A stretch of DNA of 64,000 bases from Cristatella mucedo. Its lineage: Eukaryota; Bryozoa; Phylactolaemata; Cristatellidae. Location: the NCBI GenBank assembly GCA_009760855.2, contig WPIO01000101.1, positions 470,001-534,000 of the forward strand, written 5' to 3'. Of this stretch, positions 28,365-39,262 are shown one piece after another. The translations under genes were made by a program, and so were the position numbers. The notes under the pieces are model-generated. The model did no database searches. It was not told the origin of the DNA and was given only the letters and a program-made list of their open reading frames with translations. Every line of letters starts with the position of its first letter. Position 1 is the first letter of the stretch.

Positions 28365-28382
28365 GCGGGGGGGGGGGGGGGG
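28365..28382. repeat. poly-G run
   Basis: A run of about 17 G residues. Confidence 0.95.
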
Positions 28383-28802
28383 CACCGAGCTGGAACGAGG
28401 CACCGAGCGGGACAGAGCATATAGCGGGACACGGGGCATCCGCGATCGATGAGAAGCGATCGTTGTGTAGTTCTGGCTCGAATATTCAGCGATCTGAAGC
28501 CTTCGCTACCAGTCTCTTCCAACCTCGCCGAGACACACGGCAAGAAAATTGAGTAGCCCATGTCTTATAATTCCAAAGATCGGCTAAGTGTAAGCAGTTG
28601 GTAACCGCGTGCAATGGTGACGCACCTCAGGTCGGCCAAATGAGAGTCGGCCGCACGTGTTACAAAAGCCTGCATTCATGAGTTGCAATTCGATTTGCAT
28701 TTCCGCTAAGTCTAACTACCACGACGACGACGATTTAAAAGTCTGTTCTATGTTCCAAAATGCAGCAACAGGCAGTGGTGCGATTCTCACACCGTCCCTA
28801 GC

Positions 28803-29326
28803 TGGATGTCTGTGCGAGGATGTCTGCGCTAAAATGTCTGTGCGAGGATGCCTGCGCTAAAATGTCTGTGCGAGGATGTCTGCGCGAGGATGTCTGCGCG
28901 AGGATGTCTGTGCGAAGATGTCTGTGCGAGAATGTCTGTGCGAGGATGCCTTCGCTAAAATGTCTGTGCGAGGATGTCTGTGCGAGGATGCCTGTGCGAG
29001 GATGCCTGTGCGAGGATGTCTGTGCGAGGATGTTTGTGCGAGGATGTCTGTGCGATGATGCCTGCGCTAAAATGTCTGCGAGGATGTCTGTGCGAGGATG
29101 TCTGTGCGAGGATGCCTGTGCGAGGACGCCTGTGCGAGGACGCCTGTGCGAGGACGCCTGTGCGAGGACGCCTGTGCGAGGATGTCTGTGCGAGGATGTC
29201 TGTGCGAGGATGTCTGTGCGAGGATGTCTGTGCGAGGATGTCTGTGCGAGGATGTCTGTGCGAGGATGTCTGTGCGAGGATACCTTCGCTAAAATGTCTG
29301 CACCAGGATGCTTTCGCATGTCTGCT
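28803..29326. repeat. 14-bp minisatellite, about 37 units
   Basis: Tandem copies of ATGTCTGTGCGAGG, with variants GCCTGTGCGAGG, ACGCCTGTGCGAGG (four in a row near 29125-29180) and GCGCTAAA units. Because 14 is not a multiple of three, every frame gives a 14-residue Cys/Arg/Met-rich repeat; no start, termination or homology supports a real protein. Confidence 0.96.
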
Positions 29327-30454
29327 CGTGCCTGCAGCTCGAGACACTCTCCTCTGTGGACTGGATGCTGCTCGTCCATCGTACAGTGTCTCCTCCTCCG
29401 TGGCAGCTGCTGCGGGATCTAGAAAGCTATCTATTAGCTATAAATGGGCTGCAGCAGTCGGCACCGAGCAGCGAGAGGCACTGACTCTCGGACAAGCAAG
29501 CCTCGCCAGTGATGATGATGGATAAAGCAGTCATGGAGGTCGAGAGTCGGGGGGGGGGAGGAGGGCAGCTCACAGCCAAGCTCCGACGGTCTGACCTGAG
29601 CGACCACGTAAGACATGCTGCCAACTTCGGCTTCGAACGAAAGCGCTTCCAAGCTGAAAGACAATCGAATTCTTGCCTTCGGGCACTTCTTACATTGTGG
29701 CTTCGGGGTCCTGCAGTTGGGCTCAGGAGGTGCTAGCTTCGCAGTTACATTGTTGGTGAAATTCGATGCCAAGAGGGCCTGCTGACCAATACCCGAAACG
29801 GGATGCTCCAACTTCGTCGAATGAATTCACTTCGGGGGTGGCTGCAAGGTGGATGGTAGCCACACTCTCGACATGGAAAGCCAGTGCCACAACATAGACG
29901 TGTGCACATGGCCCACGTGGAGGTGCACACATGGCCCACGTGGAGGTGCACACATGGCTAGCATGTGCTTAGGCAGGTGCACTGCTTTGGAATGCGGTAG
30001 GATCCCTGAATGCTTGCTCCACCTGGCCCCTAGAGGAGCAGGTGAAGATGGCCGGCGAATAGAGGAGCCAAGTGGAAGCCTTGAGCAGACCTGTGAGCAG
30101 GTGCTCGGCCTCCATAAACATGGAGGCCGACTTCGATTACCCGGCTTCCTCCGGTACCACCCGTGCCTGGGTGTCTGGCAAGCTAGATATTACTCGACTG
30201 CATCATCATTCTGAGCTTTGACTGACCATCGCAGCACGTGACCCGAGCTTAGCTACTCCTTGCTTGCGATCGAGTCATGTAGAGGTAAGCAGATTAAGGA
30301 AAGTTGTCTACGATAAAACGCTCCCCCAGCGATTCTTTCACTCTGGTAGACACCTCACTTTTTACGAATGCACGCCTGACACCTTACGAGTCACCGTTAA
30401 CTTTCGCACTCCCCTTCAGTTCCACCAACTCTCTCCCCCTCTTCCCGTTCTCTC
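29327..30454. other. unannotated stretch with short duplications
   Basis: Contains a tandem repeat of GTGCACACATGGCCCACGTG at about 29897-29960 (2.5 copies). Nothing else recognisable. Confidence 0.5.
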
Positions 30455-30702
<248 letters not shown>

Positions 30703-30881
30703 CCCACCCGTTTCTCTTCTCCCCCAGTCCCTCACTCTCTGTCTTTGTTCTTCCTGCTGATCGATCTCTTCCTTCCCCAGCTCCTCTATTTCTCTCAATA
30801 AAGATAAGACAAACCGTTAAACCAGATACAGGTAGTAGTCGAATAGTTTCATCAACAATCATACAGCCTCAGGAAGCTCTT

Positions 30882-30956
<75 letters not shown>
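30882..30956. repeat. (GA)n microsatellite
   Basis: 75 bp of pure GA, about 180 bp downstream of a (CT)n array, so the two could pair as an inverted repeat. Confidence 0.97.
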
Positions 30957-30959
<3 letters not shown>

Positions 30960-31136
30960 TGTCTTCTGTCGCAGATTCACTACTGCTGTTGCAAGTTGTG
31001 GTGTGTAGTTGTGCCAGTTGGCAATGATTGGGGATGAGCTAGATGTCGGATGCCGATGTTCAGTTCTAGCTCTCTTTGACTAAGCGACATACGAACTGTT
31101 CAGTTCTGACCTCGCCATCCGCAAGCTCTACAGCCT

Positions 31137-31310
31137 GCGCTGCTCGTGATCGCTGCGCTGCTCGTGATCGCTGCGCTGCTCGTGATCGCTGCGCTGCTCG
31201 TGATCGCTGCGCTGCTCGTGATCGCTGCGCTGCTCGTGATCGCTGCTCGTGATCGCTGCGCTGCTCGTGATCGCTGCGCTGCTCGTGATCGCTGCGCTGC
31301 TCGTGCTGCG
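31137..31310. repeat. 18-bp minisatellite GATCGCTGCGCTGCTCGT
   Basis: About nine and a half units, with one shortened unit near 31240-31255. It ends about 300 bp before the first E-protein coding exon. Confidence 0.96.
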
Positions 31311-31599
31311 AGACTTTCTTCCCCCTTGCTCGCCTGCGTCTGTACCGTGTCTGACCATCCTCGACGGAGTCAGGAACTATCCAACCTCTGCAAACCGGAT
31401 CCTGAAAACGCCCGAACAGCAGTAGCCGTCCAGCTGGCTGGAACCCTTGAAGCATGCCGTCGCCAAACCGCTTCCGCATCTGCTTCGTTTGTCGCTTTGA
31501 TGACAGTTCTTAGCAAGCTTCGTGCCTCTCTCGTGTAGGTCGTGGTGGCACGCCAGTGGCTCCACGTGTCGTCATAGTCGTCCTTCAACCATCGCACAG

Positions 31600-31667
31600 A
31601 AGAGATGAACGCTCAGCCGCAGGACCGAGACTTGCACGAGCTTAACGACCTGCTGGACTTGTCAGCT
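31600..31667 (+). CDS. TCF3/TCF4/TCF12-like: E-protein (class I bHLH factor), first coding exon
   Basis: E-proteins are nuclear class I bHLH activators that dimerise with tissue-specific bHLH factors at E-boxes. Their N-terminus carries activation domain AD1, an LxxLL helix that binds CBP/p300 KIX and ETO-family proteins. This exon follows an acceptor (atcgcacag|AAGAG), starts at ATG 31605 and encodes 21 residues, MNAQPQDRDLHELNDLLDLSA, before a consensus donor gtaagt at 31668. LNDLLDLSA corresponds to the conserved LSDLLDFSA of vertebrate TCF3/4/12, and the intron falls at the same place and phase (phase 0). The next exon is at 43025. The paralogue or orthologue class cannot be decided from AD1. 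The residues before AD1 differ from vertebrates, and Phe is replaced by Leu in the LDFS motif. A noncoding first exon further upstream is inferred from the acceptor; alternatively transcription could start just upstream. Confidence 0.78.
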
Positions 31668-31819
31668 GTAAGTCGCTTCTGCTGACGCTGTGCCGTTGTG
31701 CCACGATTAGATTTTGTGCTGCAAAGTAGCTGCAGTATTACGGAGGCACACGATAAGCCATCGGTTTCCTTTTCCGCCTGGTGTGGCTGAAGCTCATCTA
31801 CAATAAAGCGGGCCAGCCA

Positions 31820-31905
31820 GCTACTGTGCTCTACGGATTACAGCGGCATTTGAACCCCTCAACCTGTCAGTCGAAGCCAGCTGTTCTTTTCTAGCTGTGA
31901 GCCGA
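31820..31905 (-). mobile_element. possible tRNA-like SINE head
   Basis: On the minus strand GGGGTTCAAATGCC resembles a Pol III B box and TCACAGCTAG...CAGCTGG could be a decayed A-box region about 40 bp upstream. No tail is recognised; weak. Confidence 0.3.
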
Positions 31906-32385
31906 CACTAATGCACCACGGTGTTCCTAAGGGGGGCAACTGTCCCTGGCCCTTTGGACCTGACTCCAAGGTGTCTGCCAAGCAGCTTGCTGATAGAAAT
32001 AAGACCTTTTCAGCTACTCCCCCATGATTGGCCACCCCTTCAAGGTCAGGGCTTGATCAATTCCTGTATGTAGTCCTGGCTAGATTATTGGGAGCTAGGG
32101 ATCCTGTTTGGCATAAATGGCTGATATGCAGAGCTATTTTTCACTTCGAGAAGCAGTTCTAAAATGTCTGTGCTTTGTGTGATGACTGCAGGCATAAATC
32201 GAGATGCAACATTTCTAAGGCGGTTTTTCGATATTGAGGATGTTACGAGCTCGGTCGTCGGCTTCTTCAGCGCTTCGAAAATGGTTCGGTGTTGTGTGAG
32301 TGGTTCTGTGTAAAGCATGACAGCTTTTCCATCATGCTGTTCCAGCAGACTAGAGCGTTCGACGGCCTGCATAGTCCCCGCTAAG

Positions 32386-32456
32386 TAATAATAATAATAA
32401 TAATGCACTTGTCAAAGCGCAAACAGTGAAATCAATCTCTTTTTAGGCACTTTACA
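32386..32456 (-). mobile_element. L2-type LINE 3' tail
   Basis: On the + strand (AAT)n is followed by GCACTTGTCAAAGCGC, ATCAATCTCTTTTTAGGCAC and TTTACA, the reverse complement of the tail plan TAAAGTGCC...AGAGATT...GCGCT...(ATT)n seen at 15.6 and 17.6 kb. Confidence 0.6.
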
Positions 32457-32846
32457 TTTTTATAATGCATGGACTGGCTGTACCAGTCACAGAATATTAT
32501 AGCTTTGTTAGAAGGCAAACAGATAGCAGGGAACGAGTGGTAATAACGAGGAAGGAGAAAATAACACAGAGCAACAAGCAATAAAGTCAAGATCTCAGAT
32601 TTGGACGTGGTACCCTGAGCAATTAGCAGGTGGATGGGGAACTTTTACTGACTCGTTAGCAAACCAGTGCGAGTTACAGAGCCGTCCGAAAGCTAGATGA
32701 GCCAAATTGGCCTCGTAAATGCTTGACGCGGACAGAGGGAGAGCCTATATTTGCGTTTCAATAAGCACGAAAGACATATGGCATGAGTGAGGCCATAACC
32801 AAGCACCCAGGGAAGGGGTCGGTATGGGTCGAAATCGTTCGGTACC

Positions 32847-32848
<2 letters not shown>

Positions 32849-32886
<38 letters not shown>
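32849..32886. repeat. (GA)n microsatellite
   Basis: About 38 bp of GA. Confidence 0.95.
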
Positions 32887-32889
<3 letters not shown>

Positions 32890-33799
32890 AGGACGGCAGT
32901 CCTGGCGGGAGAGCTTGTGTGGAGACTTGTGAGGAGCAGGGTTCCAGTTGGCAACGAAAATGACTTTTTTGGAGGGGTTTCCGTAGGACTCGACCAATTG
33001 TCTGAGCCATTCAGAAGGACTGGTACATTATTGGTCAAGCTAGAGTGGCGATGCTGTGCATCTGCCAAGGATATGTGCAGAGTAATGTGCTATCTCACCT
33101 AGCTGGCTGCTACCATAGCTGTACTTCGAAGACTTCTAAGGATGCTGAACCCGCATCTGGTCAGATTCTTTAATGGCCGAGCGGTAATATCCGTCTGCAG
33201 GCCTACTCACCCCGGAGTGACTGCCGGCACCCCAACACCCGTCAGTGGGCATGCAGTCACATCTACATGGCAAATTGTAACATGTGTACGGCGTTTTCCC
33301 GAGTTCCTGCTTCATTCTCCCCTCATACTGCACCGGTTAAAGGTCAAGTTCAGGTCAGGCAAGGTTATACTGGTTCAAGGTCATGCAGGTTCTCAGTGGA
33401 AGTTACTTGCAGACCCTGCGGTGCATCTTCCGGTCCTGCCAACTCGAAGTACGAGATGCAGGCAAACGAAATTCTGCGACACTCCTTTTACCGGTGCGAA
33501 CCACCCACAGCGTGAAGGGCACGGTGAGTCGGTGGGGCGACCTTTTGTCTGAAGCTGGAGTGCACGACACGCCACTTGGTTAAGCAAGCCAAACAGCTCG
33601 TGGCTTGAAGATTCTATTCTGTCACGGTCGCCGGTTCAGAGGCCACTGGGTGCAAGCATAAAGGACCGCCAGTTTCTGATCAATGGACTGTATGGGGTCA
33701 GAGGGGCTTTCTGCCGCAGGCGGGTGGGAGGGGGGCTCCCACCGGTATATGCCGAGCCGACCAGAGCACCCCCAACTGATGAAGCACCGACCTGCCGAG

Positions 33800-33865
33800 C
33801 GAGCACCGGCCTGTGGGGGGCTGGTCGGTGAGCGGCCTGTGGGGGGCTGGTCGGTGAGCGGCCTG
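33800..33865. repeat. 27-bp tandem repeat
   Basis: About 2.5 copies of a unit containing GGCCTGTGGGGGGCTGGTCG, followed at 33880-33898 by a poly-C run. Confidence 0.85.
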
Positions 33866-36253
33866 CTGTCTACCCTGCACCCCCCCCCCCCCCCCCCGCC
33901 CGAAGGTGCTCCCAAGGCTGCAGTGTGTGCTAGTACGCGGAATGCCGGACACCTGTAGCTGCTGCGGTAACCGAGTGGCACAATCGAGATCGCTGTAAGG
34001 CATGCTAGATCTCGGCGGGTCTACCTCCTGCTGCACTGCCTTAAAGATATCTGGCGCTTCGTAGCTGCCCCCTCTCGACCGTGACAATTTCCATTTGCTG
34101 AGGTAGAAACTCGATTTTGTCATTAGCGAGCAAAATGTTAGGAATTTGAGCGGTGCACTCTACGGTGTACGATAATCATAAATCTGTAATACGTAATCGC
34201 TGTTCGCTCTTCGCACGACCACTGATTTTTAGTGGCTCTTGGTAGATTGATAGTGGTGCCGTGTGCCTAACGATCTAGACAGCATCGTGTCATCGGTCCC
34301 ACGTGCATGGATTTCTTTTTGAGCTACGGTGTTTTTCGGGCCAGACAAACTTGGATCATTGCTGTAGATGTCTCTTCGGTCTTGACTTCGTCATTCTATG
34401 ACACTTGATTAATGTTATCGTCATGCGGAACAGCCATTAGCGACTTGAGTGGTCAGATACTGACTGGCTGAATTAGGCGAAACAGCTACATTGATTCCTT
34501 TACTCAACGAGTTGATCAGAGGTTTCGCAGCGGCCAGGACGGGTTACCTGCTTGGCCAAGGTTAACGGGCACTTGTTCATTCACAGTACTCTGTGATGCC
34601 CAGTTTCAGCACAGACCTGTCGCAGCTATGACAGCTATAGAACTGTCACAGCTGTCATCTGCTTTCGCTAGGCTTCCGTGGTGCAAAATCAGAAGGTGTC
34701 ATTTAGCTCGACACTTTTAGTTGACTCACGAGGAGTCACGCCTTTGAATTTCACTAAACCTTGGATGGTGTGATGAGCACATAACAAAAATAGGCTCGCG
34801 AGGGCAAGGCGATGAAGAGCGCATGATAATGCATGGTGGGTAACGATTAAAGTAACCATTGGCTAATATCGTTGGCCGCAGGTCCCGATTGCACATGCAT
34901 GGATGACACCGAAGTCGCTCCATCGCTTGAGATCTAGGGTCAATGCATCCGGCAATGGAAAACCAGCGATTCTTGGGCAATGACAGATTAGAAAAAACAT
35001 TGTGAACATTACGAAAAAAAAATGAGGCTTAATTAAACCTGTTCCTGACAGCTGTTAGCACTTCAAAAAAAATGTCGGCCATCGAAGAAGTGCTAAAGAC
35101 TGTCTACTCCAGGTTCGAAGCTGAAAGCACACCCTCGTCCCGGGAATTCCTAGAGTGAAGTCGAGCTTATGTCGAGGGAGCCGATCACGAGCCCTGCTCG
35201 ATCACTCTGCTCGACGCACGGACGTGGGGGATGCAAAGACTCTGGACGATTGGAGACCGTAAATGTAGTGCAATACGATCCTGCGTTTGCAGATAACTCA
35301 CGGCATCAGCAATTCCCACCATGTCCCCAGCTATCCCCCACCCATGTCCCCCTGCAGTCACCTCACCGGCATCACTCCCAGCAGTCCCCTATCATAGCGT
35401 AACATTTTCTTTGCGCCCTCCATAGCCGGTCAGACCTGCATACGAAACAAGCTTTGGGCATGAGCATGGTCTGCAAAACAGGCTCAGGAATCTGCTGACA
35501 GGAATCTAAACAGCGTTGGCTTTAGTGCTCTGGCAAGTTATAAATATAAAATAACACAACCTGCTTCCCACTGCCTTGCGGGCAGCCGGCCAGTGGTATG
35601 TCGTGTTATCTGAGACTCTGGGGAAGCTGCTAACAGCAACATGTCAGCTTGATGTTTGTTCCTCTGTGTGTCAGGCACCTTGCTCTACAGCTGCCTGGTC
35701 GGTTTCAAAAGCAGCCTTGAGTCATTGAAGCTGCTGCATGTAGGTATCGCTAGCGTGCCTGCTGCTGAGATGAGTTGCCGTGCTGTTGACTTACTGTTGA
35801 CTCACTATGGCTGCTGCTGCCCGGGCAAATGTAGTCTGATGCCCTTCCGGGTACTGTGAAACCATTTGGCCATCTGCAGCAATTCGGCCATGTTCTCAAT
35901 CCCTAAAAGTAAATTCGGGATTAATAATTCAAATTGCTCACAGCATCCTTTTAAGTTAACCTTGACTGGCTGGTCGATAAAGAAGATGCCAGATATGAGT
36001 CCGACCACTGCTTTACTTGCAACCACCTCTATAGGCCACACGTGCATTCAGCCAAGAGTGTATTGCTAAGCGTGTGGCAGCAGCAGCAGACGGCTCGTGG
36101 GAGTAATCCCTACGTGCCTAGACCATCTCCTCCATCCGGGCGGTACACCTCAGGCGTAATGGTTGCAGCTTGGCCTGGCCTTATGTTACATTTAGAAACA
36201 TTTAAACTAATCAGGCAGTATGCAGGAATCCCGCTCGGGAAAGAAGTCCGGGT

Positions 36254-36350
36254 TAATATAATATTAATTATAATAATAATAAATTTGTATAGCACTCTCA
36301 GAAAACCGAATCGCTCTCTAAGCACTTTACAATTGCTGCATATACAGCAT
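36254..36350 (-). mobile_element. L2-type LINE 3' tail
   Basis: (AAT)n then TTTGTATAGCACTCTCAGAA, CGAATCGCTCTCTAAGCACT, TTACAATTGCTG on +; a minus-strand 3' end of the same plan as 39.2, 50.2 and 61.4 kb. Confidence 0.7.
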
Positions 36351-36517
36351 TACCAAATGATAGGTGATAACAGCCGCAAGCAGCAGGCGTAGTGCAAGCT
36401 TACTAGTTACACGCACGCACAAAAAGGACGAATCACGAAGACTCACCAAATGCTGTAAACAGGTGCATTTTAGAGAAGCAGTGCTGGGGCTCGGGTAAGA
36501 ATTCCATCGCGGGTGGT

Positions 36518-36518
<1 letters not shown>

Positions 36519-36566
<48 letters not shown>
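36519..36566. repeat. (GA)n microsatellite
   Basis: About 48 bp of GA. Confidence 0.95.
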
Positions 36567-36567
<1 letters not shown>

Positions 36568-36811
36568 AATCCATCGCTGGGGAGGGGGGAAGCAGTCCAT
36601 CGTGGATGGAAAGCAGTCCATTAGGCGACCGGTCCCCCTTGGACAGGCCCAAAGGGGGTGGCACACCGAGCGTCCTTAAGCCTTCTTGATTGGCTGCCTG
36701 TGGTCTAGACTGCTAGTTCTAGCCTCCCCTCCCACCGTATCTCAACTCAGGCTGCCGGGATGGTGCTGCTGCTGCTGCTGTTTCGCCCAGCTGCCGATCC
36801 GAACGAACTGA

Positions 36812-36945
36812 GGGGGGCTTGCAACTTGCGATCAGCTCATGCTCAGGCCTCAGTGCACAGGTGCCAGGACTGCTGACGGGGGGGGGGGGTTGCAGCTTGC
36901 GATTAGCTCATGCTCAGGCCTCAGTGCACAGGTGCCAGGACTGCC
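36812..36945. repeat. 65-bp direct duplication with poly-G junction
   Basis: A block containing TCATGCTCAGGCCTCAGTGC and ACAGGTGCCAGGACTG occurs at 36812-36876 and again at 36881-36945 with very few differences. Each copy is preceded by a G run. Confidence 0.93.
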
Positions 36946-39175
36946 GCTTCGCAGCCTCCGAACGTCACCCAGTGTCACGCAGTGGGAATTGTTAGGCTCG
37001 CAGGCGCTCGACTCTGAGGGCAGCATTTTTGAAAAGGTGGGCTGAAGGCCGCCCGGCTATTTTGCTGGGTACCACGAGGCAAACTTGAGCTATTCTCAGG
37101 CGAAAATTCGGGTCGGGTAGCAGGCCAGGCCAGCAGCAAAGGCCGCCCAGCAAGAGCAGCCAATGCGATGATGCCGATGTCTCTGTGCGGTACTAGCTGC
37201 TTCCTGCAATACGGAAGAACATGTGACAGACTCGAGTCGAGTTTGTCTAGCTCTGAGCAATTCGGAAATTTCCGGGAAAATTCGTAAATTAGATTCTTGA
37301 GGGGAAGTGCCAACGGATAGGCAAGGTGAGATTTAAAACAGTAGACATCCTCTTTCACTTCTCTAACACTCGCTGAAGTGCAGCTTGTCTCTTTAATTCG
37401 ACCTCGTTATCGTATATGGGCTGCTTGCAACGCAGTTAAAACTACTTGGCCATGTATATTGACGGATAGCAGTTCGGTCTATGCACGACCAGCTCAATGA
37501 TGTGTGATGAGGCAAGTTAGTCCGACCCTGTATAATAACCAGTGCTAACCCACTAGCAGTGTGACATTGCAAAGCACCAAGGAGAAAGTGATGACAACTG
37601 GCCACCCGTATCGTCTTCAGCCACCGAAGTAATACGATCGACGTACCGCTGAAATAATGGCAATAAATCGCCAAATGCTTCTGTGATGAACCTTTCGGCA
37701 AAGAGGTTATCCGGTTCCCGGTTCCTGGTTCCAGCGCCAGACAGCCGGTGCCTGGTTGTTCCTGGCCGTCCCAAAAGACTAATCATTATCTCCCAAAACC
37801 TCATGTGTGAGTTAGTTACCTTAATGGCTACTCCAGCAACTACACTTTCTAAAACATGAACAAAGCTGCCCTGCCTGAATGTTGCCTTTCATTGAACAAT
37901 TCAGCGACTGCTCTTAAGATGTGAGGTCAAGCTGACCACAAAGCTGCCATAAGTTCAGGGGTCTCCGACCCGAATCTCGAAGACCGCCAGACAGATAGAA
38001 TCTTCAGAGATCTGTTTCTCTTTTCTTGCATGTGGCTCACCAGCCTTTCTGAGAGGCAAGCCACCAAGCCAACATTAGTCACAACGGAAGGCCCGGATCC
38101 TTGAATTTTTTCAGTAGGGCATAATCGCAATTGGCAAGATTCTGCAGCTTTGAACTGAAAGGACTTTTGCTCAGGTTCCGCCGCGATGCCGCGCTATATA
38201 GAGCTCGCTGGCAGGAACAGTTTCAAATTGGGTTCTTCAGGTTGCAAGCTACAGGTTTAGGTCACAGAGCTGCTGTCAAGCAGTTATCCTGCAGGGCTAA
38301 GTTTTTGGAAGGTACATGTTCAAGGAATTCCGCAGGTGGTGAATATTAGAAAGATTGCAGCCCCAAACCAAAGAGACCTGACGCAGAATTGAAGGGTGCC
38401 GAAGGGTCAAGGTCACGTTGACGACCCAGCGAAACCATTGGCTCGGTTTGACATCCGACCTGTACAGACGGTCTGCCACCGAAACCATGGCAGTAGCCTC
38501 CAGAAAAGTGACTCCGGATGTGCGCATCGAAGGCGCCGCTACGCCCGTAAGGCCATTTAGCTTCTCTAAGAGGTGCTGCTATCTACTTATCCGAAAGCCT
38601 GAAGCTTGACCTCGAAGGCAAGCCATCCGGAAGAGCCGGTACGTTCATCCGGAGGGCTCGACTAAGGCTGCACTGCCCTCCGGGCGGCGTACTTGGCCAG
38701 ATGCAAAACAAGTTGACTTCGAGGTCTCCCTTCGGATGAGCAACTTACGGCTGAAAATTGCAGCCACGGAGGGCTCCTTAGTTAGCCTGCCCTCTCTGCC
38801 CCTGCCATACCCATCCCATTTTGGAGCGCGCTGGGAGCTCAGCCTCATTCCGGGCAGCCGCCCGGAAGTGAGGCTGAGCTAGGCAGTACAGAGCAATCGA
38901 TTGCCTCGATTTCGTGAGTCCGAAATCACGGGCTGCTCTTGAGATGATAAACTCTTGGGCACCACTAAGAAAAAAATCGGTAGCCTCCCTGCAAACAGGA
39001 CGACGGCCGCCTTCTGGAAATCGACCCGTCAGCATGCTTGCTAGCTGAAGGTGGCTGTCTGCTCCAGCAAGGCCTTGCATGTGGGAGCACCTACAGGCTT
39101 TGGGTGCTGCACTTTCAGGCTGCCATCCGAAGGGCTCGGAGGCTATGGGAAGGGCTGGGAGGGGGCTTAAGCCAT

Positions 39176-39262
39176 CAAATAATAACAAATCATTTGTATA
39201 GCACCATAAGAGAACCAAGGCTCGTTCTGGGCACTTAACAAATGCTGGAAAGGAAGCATGTC
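39176..39262 (-). mobile_element. L2-type LINE 3' tail
   Basis: CATTTGTATAGCACCATAAG, AGAACCAAGGCTC, GGGCACTTAACAAATGCTGG, AAAGGAAGCATG. It shares the AATGCTGgAAAGGAAG extension with 61.4 kb, so these two belong to one subfamily. Confidence 0.7.

Noticed and set aside
28820-29525. Cys-rich repeat protein (MSVRGCLCEDVCAR units)
   Set aside because: The 14-bp unit gives the same 14-residue repeat in every frame; a minisatellite, not a metal-binding protein.
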